NCBI GenBank assembly: GCA_038215095.1
Contig: JBBQRG010000072.1
Span: forward strand, 1 to 13,973
Reading direction: 5' to 3'
Source: DATACN01 sp038215095
GTDB lineage: Bacteria; Actinomycetota; Thermoleophilia; Solirubrobacterales; Thermoleophilaceae
DNA length: 13,973 nucleotides
Below the pieces are notes generated by a model, which saw nothing but the letters and a program-made list of their open reading frames with translations, was not told where the DNA came from and searched no databases. The position numbers were made by a program, and so were the translations under genes. Positions 1 to 7,292 of the stretch are shown here, in pieces (the first letter of the stretch is position 1; the number at the start of each line of letters is the position of its first letter).

Positions 1-368
1 GGGTGCTTGCCGAGCGCGTCGGACAGCGAGATGCCGGCCTCGATGTCCTTGCGGACGTCGGCCCAGATCTCGGCGAGCTTGTCGTTCTCGGTCTGCTCCT
101 CGATCACGTAGAGCGAGCGCAGCAGCGACATGCCCGACGAGACCATCGTCGCGAGCTGCCGGGTGGCTATCACCAGCGACTCGGAGTCGACCTTCTTGAA
201 GCGGTCGAAGATGTCGTTCGCGCTCTTCGGGACGTTCTCCTCGATGTCGAGCACGATCAGGCCCTTGCCGCGCAGCTGCGCGGCAACGCCCTGCTTGTCC
301 TCCGCCTCGATCTCGCCCTTGGTGGGGGCGCCGGCGAGGTCCAGCGCCTTGAATGCGAAGCTGCCCAT
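1..368 (-). CDS. pilC: Type IV pilus inner-membrane platform protein PilC (N-terminal part, runs off the window)
   Basis: PilC/GspF-family proteins sit in the inner membrane and couple the cytoplasmic PilB and PilT motors to pilin assembly and removal. The ATG is at 368 and 122 complete codons are visible before the window edge. The protein opens MGSFAFKALDLAG, the usual short beta-rich start of PilC ('f.Y.a.d..G'), followed by a segment around residues 20-45 (GEIEAEDKQGVAAQLRGKGL) that matches the family's N-terminal module. The first T2SSF domain starts near residue 64: RQLATMVSSGMSLLRSL (70-86) and the AGISLSDAL turn (111-119) are family hallmarks. The membrane helices lie beyond the window. 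It starts 3 nt after the pilT stop, so it is almost certainly co-translated with pilT. The pilB-pilT-pilC order is a classic type IV pilus arrangement. The family call is secure; the rest of the gene cannot be judged. Confidence 0.93.
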   Translation of the reverse strand, partial: MGSFAFKALDLAGAPTKGEIEAEDKQGVAAQLRGKGLIVLDIEENVPKSANDIFDRFKKVDSESLVIATRQLATMVSSGMSLLRSLYVIEEQTENDKLAEIWADVRKDIEAGISLSDALGKH

Positions 369-371
369 CGC

Positions 372-1445
372 CTAGGCCACCCTCACGGTGCCCATCAGCC
401 TGCGCAGCTCCTCGGGAGTCGAGGAGCGGGCCTCGGCCATCTCGCGCGTGATCTTGTGAGCGCGGACCAGCTCGACCAGCGAGGCGTCCATGGTCTGCAT
501 GCCGTGGGCGCCGCCGGTCTGGAGCGCCGAGTAGATCTGGTGCGTCTTGCCCTCGCGGATCAGGTTGCGCACGGCCGGGGTCGGCACGAGCACCTCGGTG
601 GCCACCGCGCGGCCCTGGCCGTCGGCGGTCGGCAGCAGCTGCTGGGTCACGATCCCCTGGAGCGCGACCGAGAGCTGCGTGCGGACCTGGTGCTGCTGTT
701 CGGGCGGAAAGACGTCCACGATGCGGTCGATCGTCTGTGCCGTGTCCTGGGTATGCAGGGTTGCGAACACGAGGTGGCCGGTCTCGGCCGCGGTCAGGGC
801 GGTCGAGATCGTCTCGAGGTCCCTCATCTCGCCTACGAGGATCACGTCGGGATCCTCACGGAGCGCGGCCTTCAGGCCGAGCCCGAAGCTCTGGGCGTCG
901 CCGCCCAGCTCGCGCTGGTTGACGATGCACTTCTTGTGCTTGTGCAGGAACTCGATCGGGTCCTCGATCGTGAGGATGTGCTCGTGGCGCGTGTCGTTGA
1001 TCAGGTCGATCATCGCCGCCAGCGTCGTGGACTTGCCGGAGCCGGTCGGACCGGTGACGAGCACGAAGCCGCGCGGCTTGGCGACGAAGTCCTTCAGCAC
1101 CGGCGGCAGGCCGAGGTCCTTGAGGGCCGGCATGTCGTGCGGGATCAGGCGGAACGCGGCGCTGAGCGACGCGCGCTGGAAGTAGGCGTTCACGCGGAAG
1201 CGCGCGCGGCCGGGGATCGAGTAGGCGAAGTCGATCTGCCACTCGGTCTCGAGGCGCTGGCGCTGCTCGTTCGTGAGGATCGAGTAGACCACCTCGCGGC
1301 AGAGCTGCGGGGTCATCCTCGGGAAGTCGAGCGCATGCAGCTGCCCGTGGAAGCGGATCATGGGCGGGGCGCCGGCGGTGAGGTGCAGGTCCGAAGCCTT
1401 TCGCTCCATGACCTGGATCAGAACGTCTGCGAAGTCGAAGTCCAT
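372..1445 (-). CDS. pilT: Type IV pilus retraction ATPase PilT
   Basis: Hexameric cytoplasmic ATPase that drives pilus disassembly, giving retraction, twitching motility and DNA uptake. The product is 357 residues, the usual PilT length. Visible motifs in order: N-terminal PAS-like domain (1-100, with KASDLHLTAG at 16-25), Walker A GPTGSGKST (132-140), Asp box ILTIEDPIEF (157-166), Walker B DPDVILVGEMRD (198-209), His box TGHLVFATLHT (222-232), and the PilT-specific AVRNLIREGK (291-300). The last motif matches the AIRNLIRE sequence needed for retraction and separates it from PilB. No zinc-binding cysteine quartet is present, also as in PilT. The ATG at 1445 is preceded by AAGGA with 6 nt spacing. 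It lies 28 nt after pilB and 3 nt before pilC. A sigma-28-like promoter (1456-1481) may give it separate expression. Confidence 0.97.
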   Translation of the reverse strand: MDFDFADVLIQVMERKASDLHLTAGAPPMIRFHGQLHALDFPRMTPQLCREVVYSILTNEQRQRLETEWQIDFAYSIPGRARFRVNAYFQRASLSAAFRLIPHDMPALKDLGLPPVLKDFVAKPRGFVLVTGPTGSGKSTTLAAMIDLINDTRHEHILTIEDPIEFLHKHKKCIVNQRELGGDAQSFGLGLKAALREDPDVILVGEMRDLETISTALTAAETGHLVFATLHTQDTAQTIDRIVDVFPPEQQHQVRTQLSVALQGIVTQQLLPTADGQGRAVATEVLVPTPAVRNLIREGKTHQIYSALQTGGAHGMQTMDASLVELVRAHKITREMAEARSSTPEELRRLMGTVRVA

Positions 1446-1455
1446 TATCAGTCCT

Positions 1456-1481
1456 TATCGGCAGAGAGGGCGATCACGTGA
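1456..1481 (-). promoter_or_regulatory. Candidate sigma-28-type promoter before pilT
   Basis: On the minus strand TCACG (1481-1477), 15 nt, then CCGATA (1461-1456, in the context GCCGATAA). This fits the FliA/WhiG-class pattern T(C/A)AAG-N15-CCGATA with one -35 mismatch. The -35 overlaps the last codons of pilB. The ATG is only 10 nt after the -10, so a transcript from here would be nearly leaderless. The same bases also supply the Shine-Dalgarno AAGGA (1456-1452), so part of the match could simply be the ribosome binding site. Confidence 0.45.
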
Positions 1482-3252
1482 CCCGCGCAACTTCGGCTAT
1501 GGACGTGACCCCGTTCTTGACCTTTTCGAAGCCGTCCAGACGCAGCGGGCGCATGCCCTGCTGGACCGCGATCTTCAGGATTTCGTCGGACGACGCGCGC
1601 TCCACAGTGAGGGTTCTGAGCTCCTCGCTCATCTCCATCACCTCATAGACGCCGATACGGCCCTTGTAGCCCGAGCCGCCGCAGCGGTTGCAGCCCTTCG
1701 GCTCGTAGGCCTCGACGTCGAAGGCCACGTGGAAGCCCGCGGCCTCGAGCGCCTGCACGTTCAGCATCGTGCGCTGCTTGCAGTAGTTGCAGAGGGTTCG
1801 CACGAGGCGCTGGGCCACGACCACGGCGAGCGCCGACGCGCTCAGGAACGGCTCCACGCCCATCTCGGTCAGTCGCGTGATGGCCGAGGGCGCGTCGTTC
1901 GTGTGCAGGGTGCTCAGCACGAGGTGGCCGGTGAGCGCCGACTCGACCGCGATCCGCGCGGTCTCCGCGTCCCTGATCTCGCCGACCATGATCACGTCGG
2001 GGTCCGCGCGCAGCATCGATCGCAATCCCGCGGCGAAGGTCAGGCCGGCCCTCGTGTTCACCTGCAGCTGGTTGATGCCCGCCATCTGGTACTCGACGGG
2101 GTCCTCGATCGTGATGATGTTGCGCTTCGGCGAGTTGATCGCATTCAGCGCGGCGTACAGGGTGGTCGACTTACCGGAGCCGGTCGGGCCGGTCACGAGC
2201 ACGGCGCCATAGGAGCGCCCGAAGCCGCGCTCGAAGGTCTCGCGGCTGCCGGCGCCCATGCCCAGCGCGTCGAGGCTGATCAGCGCCTGCTCCTTGTCCA
2301 GGATGCGCATGACGATGCCCTCGCCGTGGACCGACGGCATCGTGACGATGCGAATGTCGATCGCGTGCTTCTCCACGGTCAGGCCAACGCGGCCGTCCTG
2401 CGGGACGCGCTTCTCAGCGATGTCCAGCTCGGCCATGATCTTCACACGCGAGACGACGCCGGCGACCATGCGCTTGGGGATCGTCGTGCTCTCCGCGAGC
2501 ACGCCGTCGACGCGAAAGCGCACGCGCATGTCGGTGCCGTCGGGCTCGAAGTGGATGTCCGACGCTCCCTCCTCGACCCCCTGGGCGATGATCGAGTTCA
2601 CGAGCTTGATGACCGGCGCGTCCTCGGCGGACTCGCGGATCTCGGTGACCTCGGCGAGCTCCTCCTCCCCCATCTCGACCGCCGCCGCAACGGCGTCGTC
2701 GAGCCGGCTCATGCGGCTGATCAGGCCCAGGATGTCGTCGGGCGAGGCCACCACCGGGCGCACCTCGTGGCCGGTCATCAGCTTCAGGTCGTCGAGCGCG
2801 AGGACGTTCGAGGGGTCCGCCATCGCCACCAGCAGGTGGCCGTCCTCGGCGTATCCGATCGGCGCAGCCTTGAAGCGCTTCGCCGCCTGAGGGTTGATCA
2901 GGTTGAGCGCGGCGACGTCCGCCCTGTAGACGTTGAGGTCGGCGTGGTGCAGGCCGAAGCGCTGCGCGGTGGCGCGCGCCAGCTGGTCGGTGCTGAGGGC
3001 GCCGGCCTCGACCAGCACCTGCTCCGGCGTGCGCCCCGAGCCCTTGGCCTCCTCGACGGCGTGGTCGACGCGCTCGCGCTCGACGAAGCCCATCTCCACG
3101 ATCACGTCGGAGATGAAGCGGGAGCCCGCGCGCTTAAGCGGCGGGGTGAGGCCGGTGCCGTCCTCCAGGGCCTGAGCCTGGTTCGCGGCAGCGGCCGCTG
3201 CCTGAGCAGGCACCGCCCTCAGTGGGGGCGATCCGCTGCCCTCGGCGCTCAT
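1474..3252 (-). CDS. pilB: Type IV pilus extension ATPase PilB (GspE family)
   Basis: Hexameric cytoplasmic ATPase that powers pilin polymerisation through PilC. The product is 592 residues, in the normal PilB range. Residues 1-38 are Ala-rich and disordered-looking. A MshEN-type N-terminal domain follows (about 45-180), then the N2 domain with EEGASDIHFEP (227-237) and RFRVDGVL (245-252). Walker A is GPTGSGKST (355-363), the Asp box TIEDPVEY (381-388), Walker B DPDVIMVGEIRD (417-428) and the His box TGHLVLSTLHTND (441-453). Four cysteines, C488/C491 (CNYC) and C521/C524 (CNRC), form the zinc-binding quartet typical of PilB/GspE and absent from PilT. The MshEN segments keep the hydrophobic spacing but lack the Arg, Gly and Gln used to bind cyclic-di-GMP. 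The ATG at 3252 overlaps the upstream stop by 4 nt (ATGA), so translation is probably coupled. PilB is preferred over a secretion GspE because pilT and pilC follow. Confidence 0.96.
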   Translation of the reverse strand: MSAEGSGSPPLRAVPAQAAAAAANQAQALEDGTGLTPPLKRAGSRFISDVIVEMGFVERERVDHAVEEAKGSGRTPEQVLVEAGALSTDQLARATAQRFGLHHADLNVYRADVAALNLINPQAAKRFKAAPIGYAEDGHLLVAMADPSNVLALDDLKLMTGHEVRPVVASPDDILGLISRMSRLDDAVAAAVEMGEEELAEVTEIRESAEDAPVIKLVNSIIAQGVEEGASDIHFEPDGTDMRVRFRVDGVLAESTTIPKRMVAGVVSRVKIMAELDIAEKRVPQDGRVGLTVEKHAIDIRIVTMPSVHGEGIVMRILDKEQALISLDALGMGAGSRETFERGFGRSYGAVLVTGPTGSGKSTTLYAALNAINSPKRNIITIEDPVEYQMAGINQLQVNTRAGLTFAAGLRSMLRADPDVIMVGEIRDAETARIAVESALTGHLVLSTLHTNDAPSAITRLTEMGVEPFLSASALAVVVAQRLVRTLCNYCKQRTMLNVQALEAAGFHVAFDVEAYEPKGCNRCGGSGYKGRIGVYEVMEMSEELRTLTVERASSDEILKIAVQQGMRPLRLDGFEKVKNGVTSIAEVARVT

Positions 3253-4619
3253 CGTGTATCGGCGACTTCCTGGGCGAGAGCTTCTGAGTCAATGTAGCCC
3301 TCGAGCAGGCGTGCGCGACCGGTCCTGCCGATGATCACGACAGAGGGTGCGCGAGCCACGCCGACGCTTTGAACCACGGCACCGTAGGAAGCCAGGTTGT
3401 TGACGGTGTCGGAGACGACGAGGGCCTTGGTGCGCTTGCGGAGCGCGTTGACCGCGCTGGCGGTGTAGTCGTCGTCGGCTCCGGTCTGACGGAAGAAGAG
3501 CACGACGCGCTTGTGGGCGTTGAGCGCCCGGTCCACCTTGTTGGGCACGCGGGTGGCCTTGCTGATGGCGCTCAGGCGCAGCACGTTGATGCCGGTCTGG
3601 GCCAGGCCGCCGGGCGGGTCGATCGCGATCGCGGTGCCGAGGAAGAGGTCCTGGGCGGAGCGCGCGGCCTTGCCCGCGAGCGGCTTCTTGGCGACCTGCT
3701 TCGGCGCGACGATCTGCTGCGGCTGGTTGACCTTGCTCATGTCCACGGTCAGGGTGGTCCTCCAGCGCGCGGTCTCACCGTGCTGGAGCAGCGACTTCGG
3801 CTGGACTCCCGAGACGGTGATGCGCAGCTTGCGCAGCACCTTGTCCTGGGTGCCCACGTAGGCATCGAGCTTCGAGCTCTTGAAGGCACGCTGGACGTTG
3901 CTTCCGAAGCCGTGGGGAAGGGAGACGGGCAGCGGGCCGGACGCGGCGGCCGTCTTGAAGAGCTTCTTCAGGTCCTTCGCCATCGCCTTGGGGTTCACGG
4001 TGCCGCTCACGCGGGTGGTGGCCACGCCGGCGACCTTGCCGCCGTCCACCGCCTTGAGGTGCTTGACCCAGGGGGCCGGGTCGACCGCCGGAAGCTTGGC
4101 TGCCGCCTGGTCGCCGCTGCCGGACAGCGCCTTGCGCAGGGTCACGGCGAGCTTCATGGACTTGGGCGAGACGCGGTAGGCCCGGCCGGAGTTGAAGACG
4201 TAGGCGGCGCCGCCGGCGGACAGCAGCCGCGCCGAGCTGCGCTTGCCGTTGTCGAGCAGGGAGGACTTCACGTCGAAGCTGCGCTGGCCGCTGGCGCCCT
4301 CGAAGCTGCCCGCGGCGGTGGCGAAGTCGTGCTCGCGGCGCCCGGCCAGCTCCTGCGTGTCGAGGCGCATCGAGAAGGACGCGCTCTTAAGGGGGGTGCC
4401 GGGGCTGATCACGGCGCGAACGGCGGCCTGCCCGTCGAGCAGCGCGGGCTGCGCCGGCTTCGCGGGCTGGGTGCCCTTGGGGGTGGGCGCGGGCTGCGCC
4501 TTCACGACGGGATCGGCAACCTTGGTCGACGTCGACTGCGAGTTGCGCATCGTCATGAAGGTCACTGCGAGCAGGACCGTTCCCAGGAGGGATAGAAGGA
4601 GAGGGCGCGGGACCGCCAT
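3249..4619 (-). CDS. Uncharacterised membrane-anchored protein: LppX/LprAFG-like domain plus degenerate thioredoxin-like domain
   Basis: I recognise no named gene. The chosen ATG (4619) has AGGTGA 5-10 nt upstream and opens directly with a signal-anchor helix (about 6-22). An in-frame start at 4727 would run into aroE and put 36 charged residues before the helix. The protein has 456 residues and not one cysteine, so it is neither a lipoprotein nor a disulfide enzyme. After a Pro/Ala/Lys linker (about 30-65), residues 75-310 resemble mycobacterial LppX/LprA/F/G lipid carriers: AGSFEGASGQRSFDV (103-117), DPAPWVKHL (180-188), GVATTRVSGTV (198-208) and a closing strand ending NQPQQIVAPK (298-307). 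Residues 365-455 look like a thioredoxin fold: strand RVVLFF (371-376), no CxxC (QTGADD instead), RAPSVVIIG (423-431) with the cis-Pro position P425, and LLEGYID (438-444). It is probably exported and anchored. It overlaps pilB by 4 nt, which suggests a role in pilus assembly or its envelope support. Domain calls are from pattern recognition only. Confidence 0.82.
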   Translation of the reverse strand: MAVPRPLLLSLLGTVLLAVTFMTMRNSQSTSTKVADPVVKAQPAPTPKGTQPAKPAQPALLDGQAAVRAVISPGTPLKSASFSMRLDTQELAGRREHDFATAAGSFEGASGQRSFDVKSSLLDNGKRSSARLLSAGGAAYVFNSGRAYRVSPKSMKLAVTLRKALSGSGDQAAAKLPAVDPAPWVKHLKAVDGGKVAGVATTRVSGTVNPKAMAKDLKKLFKTAAASGPLPVSLPHGFGSNVQRAFKSSKLDAYVGTQDKVLRKLRITVSGVQPKSLLQHGETARWRTTLTVDMSKVNQPQQIVAPKQVAKKPLAGKAARSAQDLFLGTAIAIDPPGGLAQTGINVLRLSAISKATRVPNKVDRALNAHKRVVLFFRQTGADDDYTASAVNALRKRTKALVVSDTVNNLASYGAVVQSVGVARAPSVVIIGRTGRARLLEGYIDSEALAQEVADTR

Positions 4620-4628
4620 TGACTCACC

Positions 4629-4654
4629 TATCGGCAAGCTCTCCCTGGACGTTA
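4629..4654 (-). promoter_or_regulatory. Candidate sigma-28-type promoter before the envelope-protein/pilB genes
   Basis: On the minus strand TAACG (4654-4650), exactly 15 nt, then CCGATA (4634-4629, in GCCGATAG). It sits in the 53-nt gap after aroE, the longest gap in the alaS-to-pilC run and a natural place for a new promoter. The first ATG is 9 nt beyond the -10, almost the same geometry as before pilT. The bases AGGTGAG (4629-4623) also serve as a Shine-Dalgarno, so the motif and the ribosome binding site overlap. Confidence 0.5.
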
Positions 4655-4672
4655 ATTCGAGGCGGAGCCTGT

Positions 4673-5467
4673 CTAGACGGGTGGTTGGGCGGCCGCTTCG
4701 CGCATGACCGCGACGGGCGCCTCGCAACCGGTCCAGAGCTCAAAGCTGCGGGCGCCCTGGCGCACCAGCACCTCGACGCCGTCGACCACCCGTGCCCCGC
4801 GGCCGGCGGCCCAGCGCGACAGGGCCGTGGGCTCGCCGCCGTAGACCAGGTCCACGAACGTGGCCGCCTCGACGGTGGTCACTCCCAGCGCTTCCACGGC
4901 CGCCTGCTCCTGCTCGGCGCTCAGGCCCACGGCGGTGGCGTTCACCACGATGTCGGCTGACTCGGGCCGCGCCGCATGCGCGACCCCCAGCTCACGCGCC
5001 AGCGCGGCGGCGCGCTCGGCACCGCGGTTCCAGATGCTCACCTCGGCGCCCGCCTCGCGCAGCGCCCACACCGCGGCTCGCCCGGCGCCCCCGGCCCCCA
5101 GCACGAGCGCGGCGCGCCCCGCGGGGTCCTCCCCCAGCGCGTCGAGCAGGCCGGCGGCGTCGGTGTTGTCCGCGCGGATCGAGCCGCCGGGCGCGAAGCT
5201 GAGGGTGTTGGCGGCGCCGATCGCCGCGGCCTCCTCCCCGCGCTCCGTGGCTAGCTTCAGCGCCGCCTCCTTGTGCGGGATCGTCACGTTGGCGCCGGCG
5301 TAGCCCGACCCGGGCAGCGCGGCCGCGGTCGCGGCGAAGCCCTCCGGCGCCACCGGCAGCTTCAGGTAGCGCCAGTCCAGCCCGAGCGCGGCGAAGGCCG
5401 CATTCATCATCGCCGGCGAGCGACTGTGGGCCACCGGGAAGCCGAGCACCCCGGCGAGGGTGGTCAA
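4673..5467 (-). CDS. aroE: Shikimate dehydrogenase (NADP+)
   Basis: Reduces 3-dehydroshikimate to shikimate with NADPH, the fourth step of the chorismate pathway, in the cytoplasm. The product is 264 residues, a typical length. Substrate-site motifs: AHSRSP (13-18), GANVTIPHK (58-66) with catalytic Lys66, AANT (85-88) and NTD (101-103). The Rossmann domain carries GAGGAGRA (124-131) and the NADP-phosphate clamp NRGAER (147-152). VNATAVGL (175-182) and VRQGARSFELWTG (235-247) complete the family signature. The start is TTG at 5467, sharing the tetranucleotide TTGA with the mltG stop. It is preferred because it yields the family's usual opening (TTLAGVLGFPVAHSRSP); a GTG six codons later would clip the first strand. 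No clear Shine-Dalgarno is seen, so it probably depends on coupling from mltG. Confidence 0.96.
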   Translation of the reverse strand: MTTLAGVLGFPVAHSRSPAMMNAAFAALGLDWRYLKLPVAPEGFAATAAALPGSGYAGANVTIPHKEAALKLATERGEEAAAIGAANTLSFAPGGSIRADNTDAAGLLDALGEDPAGRAALVLGAGGAGRAAVWALREAGAEVSIWNRGAERAAALARELGVAHAARPESADIVVNATAVGLSAEQEQAAVEALGVTTVEAATFVDLVYGGEPTALSRWAAGRGARVVDGVEVLVRQGARSFELWTGCEAPVAVMREAAAQPPV

Positions 5468-6894
5468 CAGTTCGTCGGCGACTTGCCGCCGCGCTTCGCG
5501 CGCGCGTCGTTGTAGCGGCGCACGTCGCGCTGGAACTGGGCGTCAGTGGCGGAGAAGGCGTGGCTGCCTTTCCCGCAAGGCTTGACCACGTAGAAGAGGT
5601 ACTTCGAGCGCTTCGGGTGCGCTGCCGCCTGGATCGACGCCAGCCCGGGGCTGCCGATCGGTCCGGGCGGCAGGCCCGAGTTGCGGCGCGTGTTGTACGG
5701 CGAGGGGTTGCGCAGCTCCGACTGGCGCAGTGGTCGCGTCCAGTTGCCGGTGGCGAAGCGCACCGTGGCGTCGATCCCCAGCGGGATGCCCTGCTTCAGC
5801 CGGTTGTAGATCACCGAGGCGATCAGCGGCCGCTCCGCGGGCACCTGGGCCTCGCGCTCCACCAGCGACGCGATCGTGAGCACCTCGAAGGGGGTCAGGT
5901 TCTTGCCTCGCGCGTAGCTCATGCTCACGCCGCTGAACTTCTGCCTGAAGGCCGCGAGCTGGCGGTCCACCAGCTCGCTCACCGGGTGGCCGCGCTTGAG
6001 CTGGTAGGTCGACGGGAAGAGGAAGCCCTCGAGGTTGCGGGCCCGGCGCGCACCGTAGGTCCGGAGACTGAGCGCACTCGAGCGGCGCGTGGCGGCGATG
6101 TAGTCGCCCTTCAGCTTGCCCTTGACGAGCGGTGCGACCTCCTTGCGCGACTGTCCCTCCGGGATCGTGATCACCGCGATGTTCGGCGGCGTGCCGCGCT
6201 CGAGCTCGTCCAGCGCCGCCCCGTACGGCATGTCCTTGCGCAGGACGAAGCTGCCGGGCTTAAGGCTGGAGCTGCGCCCCGACACCCTCGCGCGTGTGGA
6301 GAAGAAGAAGGCGCTCTTAACGACACCGCGACGCTCCAACAGGTCGCCGATCTGACCCACCCCGAGGCCGCTCGGCACCTGCACGCGCACCGCTTCGCCG
6401 CCCTTGCCCTTGAAGGGCTGGAAGAGCGAGCCGAGGAACCACAGCACGCCCAGCACGAAGACGATCAGCACAGCCAGCGCCAGGAGCCTGGCCACGTGCG
6501 GCTTGCCGCCGGGGGCGCCGGCGCGCCCGGCCCGCGGCGTGCGGGCGCCGCCGTCCCCTCCGTCGCGCGCAGTGTGCTGGCGCGCCTCGGAGAGCCAATC
6601 GCGCTCGGGTGGGGGCTCGGCCGCCGCCACGGGCTCGCTCGGAGGCCGCGACCAGGCCGGGCGGAGCCGGTGCGGGTGAGGCGCAGCCTCGGGCGGCAGC
6701 TCCCGGGCCACCGCCTGCCGGCGCGGTTCGGGCGCGGGCTCCTCCGCGGCGCCGTCGAAGCGGGCCGCTCCGCCATCGAGCTCGTCGGTCGGCCCGTCGC
6801 CGCGCGCCACTCGGCGGGCCTCGCGCTCGCGGCGCGCGGCCTCCCGCTCCTCCGGTGTGCGGCCGCCCGGCACGGGCGGCGGTCCCTTGCTCAC
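5464..6894 (-). CDS. mltG: Endolytic murein transglycosylase MltG (YceG-like)
   Basis: Membrane-bound lytic transglycosylase that cleaves nascent glycan strands and is thought to set their length. The product is 476 residues. The first roughly 133 residues form a cytoplasmic, charged, Pro/Arg/Glu-rich tail, followed by one transmembrane helix (about 134-155) and the extracytoplasmic YceG domain. A LysM-like portion spans about 168-245 (VPSGLGVGQIGDLLERRGVV). Hallmarks are LEGFLFPSTY (288-297), the catalytic-glutamate segment IASLVEREA (341-349), VIYNRL (361-366), and SPYNTRRNSGLPPGPIGSPG (398-417). The start is GTG at 6894, overlapping the ruvX stop by 4 nt (GTGA), and the stop overlaps aroE by 4 nt. 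Position between ruvX and aroE is the standard actinobacterial location. The tail resembles the long cytoplasmic extensions of other actinobacterial MltG proteins and may mediate contacts with the elongation or division machinery. Confidence 0.95.
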   Translation of the reverse strand: MSKGPPPVPGGRTPEEREAARREREARRVARGDGPTDELDGGAARFDGAAEEPAPEPRRQAVARELPPEAAPHPHRLRPAWSRPPSEPVAAAEPPPERDWLSEARQHTARDGGDGGARTPRAGRAGAPGGKPHVARLLALAVLIVFVLGVLWFLGSLFQPFKGKGGEAVRVQVPSGLGVGQIGDLLERRGVVKSAFFFSTRARVSGRSSSLKPGSFVLRKDMPYGAALDELERGTPPNIAVITIPEGQSRKEVAPLVKGKLKGDYIAATRRSSALSLRTYGARRARNLEGFLFPSTYQLKRGHPVSELVDRQLAAFRQKFSGVSMSYARGKNLTPFEVLTIASLVEREAQVPAERPLIASVIYNRLKQGIPLGIDATVRFATGNWTRPLRQSELRNPSPYNTRRNSGLPPGPIGSPGLASIQAAAHPKRSKYLFYVVKPCGKGSHAFSATDAQFQRDVRRYNDARAKRGGKSPTNC

Positions 6895-7292
6895 CCCGCG
6901 GGCCGCGCCCCGGAGCGCGCGAGGTAGCTCTCGAGCAGGTGCGCCGCGGCGCGCGAGTCGGAGGACGCCCGTCCCCCGCCCCGCTCGGCCAGCCGCGTGG
7001 TCAAGCGCTCGTCGTGAAGCTCCACAGGTACAGAGACTCTCCGCCCGAGCGCCTCGGCAAACTCGCGCGCGCGAGCGGCCTGGTGGCCCTCTTCCCCCGC
7101 AAGGGTGAGGGGCAGGCCCACCAGGACCAGCTCGACCTCGTGCCCGGCGGCCAGCCGCGCGAGGGCGTCGAGCCCCGCCTCGCTGTCCGGCCGCTCCACC
7201 GCAACCAGCGGGGTCGCCAGCGTCCCGGACGGATCAGACAGCGCACAGCCGCAGCGCGCCTCGCCGTGATCGAGGGCCAGAACGCGCCCCAT
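6891..7292 (-). CDS. ruvX: RuvX/YqgF-family putative Holliday junction resolvase (RNase H fold)
   Basis: Members of this family have an RNase H-like nuclease fold and are annotated as putative Holliday junction resolvases; the E. coli member is implicated in 16S rRNA 5' processing. The product is 133 residues, the usual length. The three acidic active-site positions are visible: Asp8 in VLALDHGEARCGCALSD (4-20), Glu95 in HDERLTT (93-99) and Asp112 in SSDSRAAAHLLESYL (110-124). The conserved VGLPLTLAGEEG loop is at 58-69. The ATG at 7292 shares one base with the alaS stop (TGATG) and the stop overlaps mltG by 4 nt. Product and position are secure; which of the two proposed roles applies here cannot be told from sequence. 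Confidence 0.94.
   Translation of the reverse strand: MGRVLALDHGEARCGCALSDPSGTLATPLVAVERPDSEAGLDALARLAAGHEVELVLVGLPLTLAGEEGHQAARAREFAEALGRRVSVPVELHDERLTTRLAERGGGRASSDSRAAAHLLESYLARSGARPAG

Noticed and set aside
3..1481. 492-codon plus-strand ORF opposite pilT
   Set aside because: It mirrors the clear PilT frame. GC-rich third positions suppress stop codons on the opposite strand, and the translation shows no domain.
3255..3262. GCCGATA just before the pilB start as a third sigma-28 promoter
   Set aside because: The bases encode the last residues of the upstream protein, and no TCAAG/TAAAG-like sequence lies 15 nt upstream.
1360..3297. 645-codon plus-strand ORF opposite pilB
   Set aside because: A low-complexity, His/Arg/Asp-rich shadow of the PilB frame with no recognisable motif.
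4620..4727. Upstream extension of the envelope-protein gene to 4727
   Set aside because: It would overlap aroE and place 36 charged residues before the signal anchor. The ATG at 4619 has a good Shine-Dalgarno.
5560..6927. 455-codon plus-strand ORF opposite mltG
   Set aside because: A shadow of mltG; no start context and no family resemblance.
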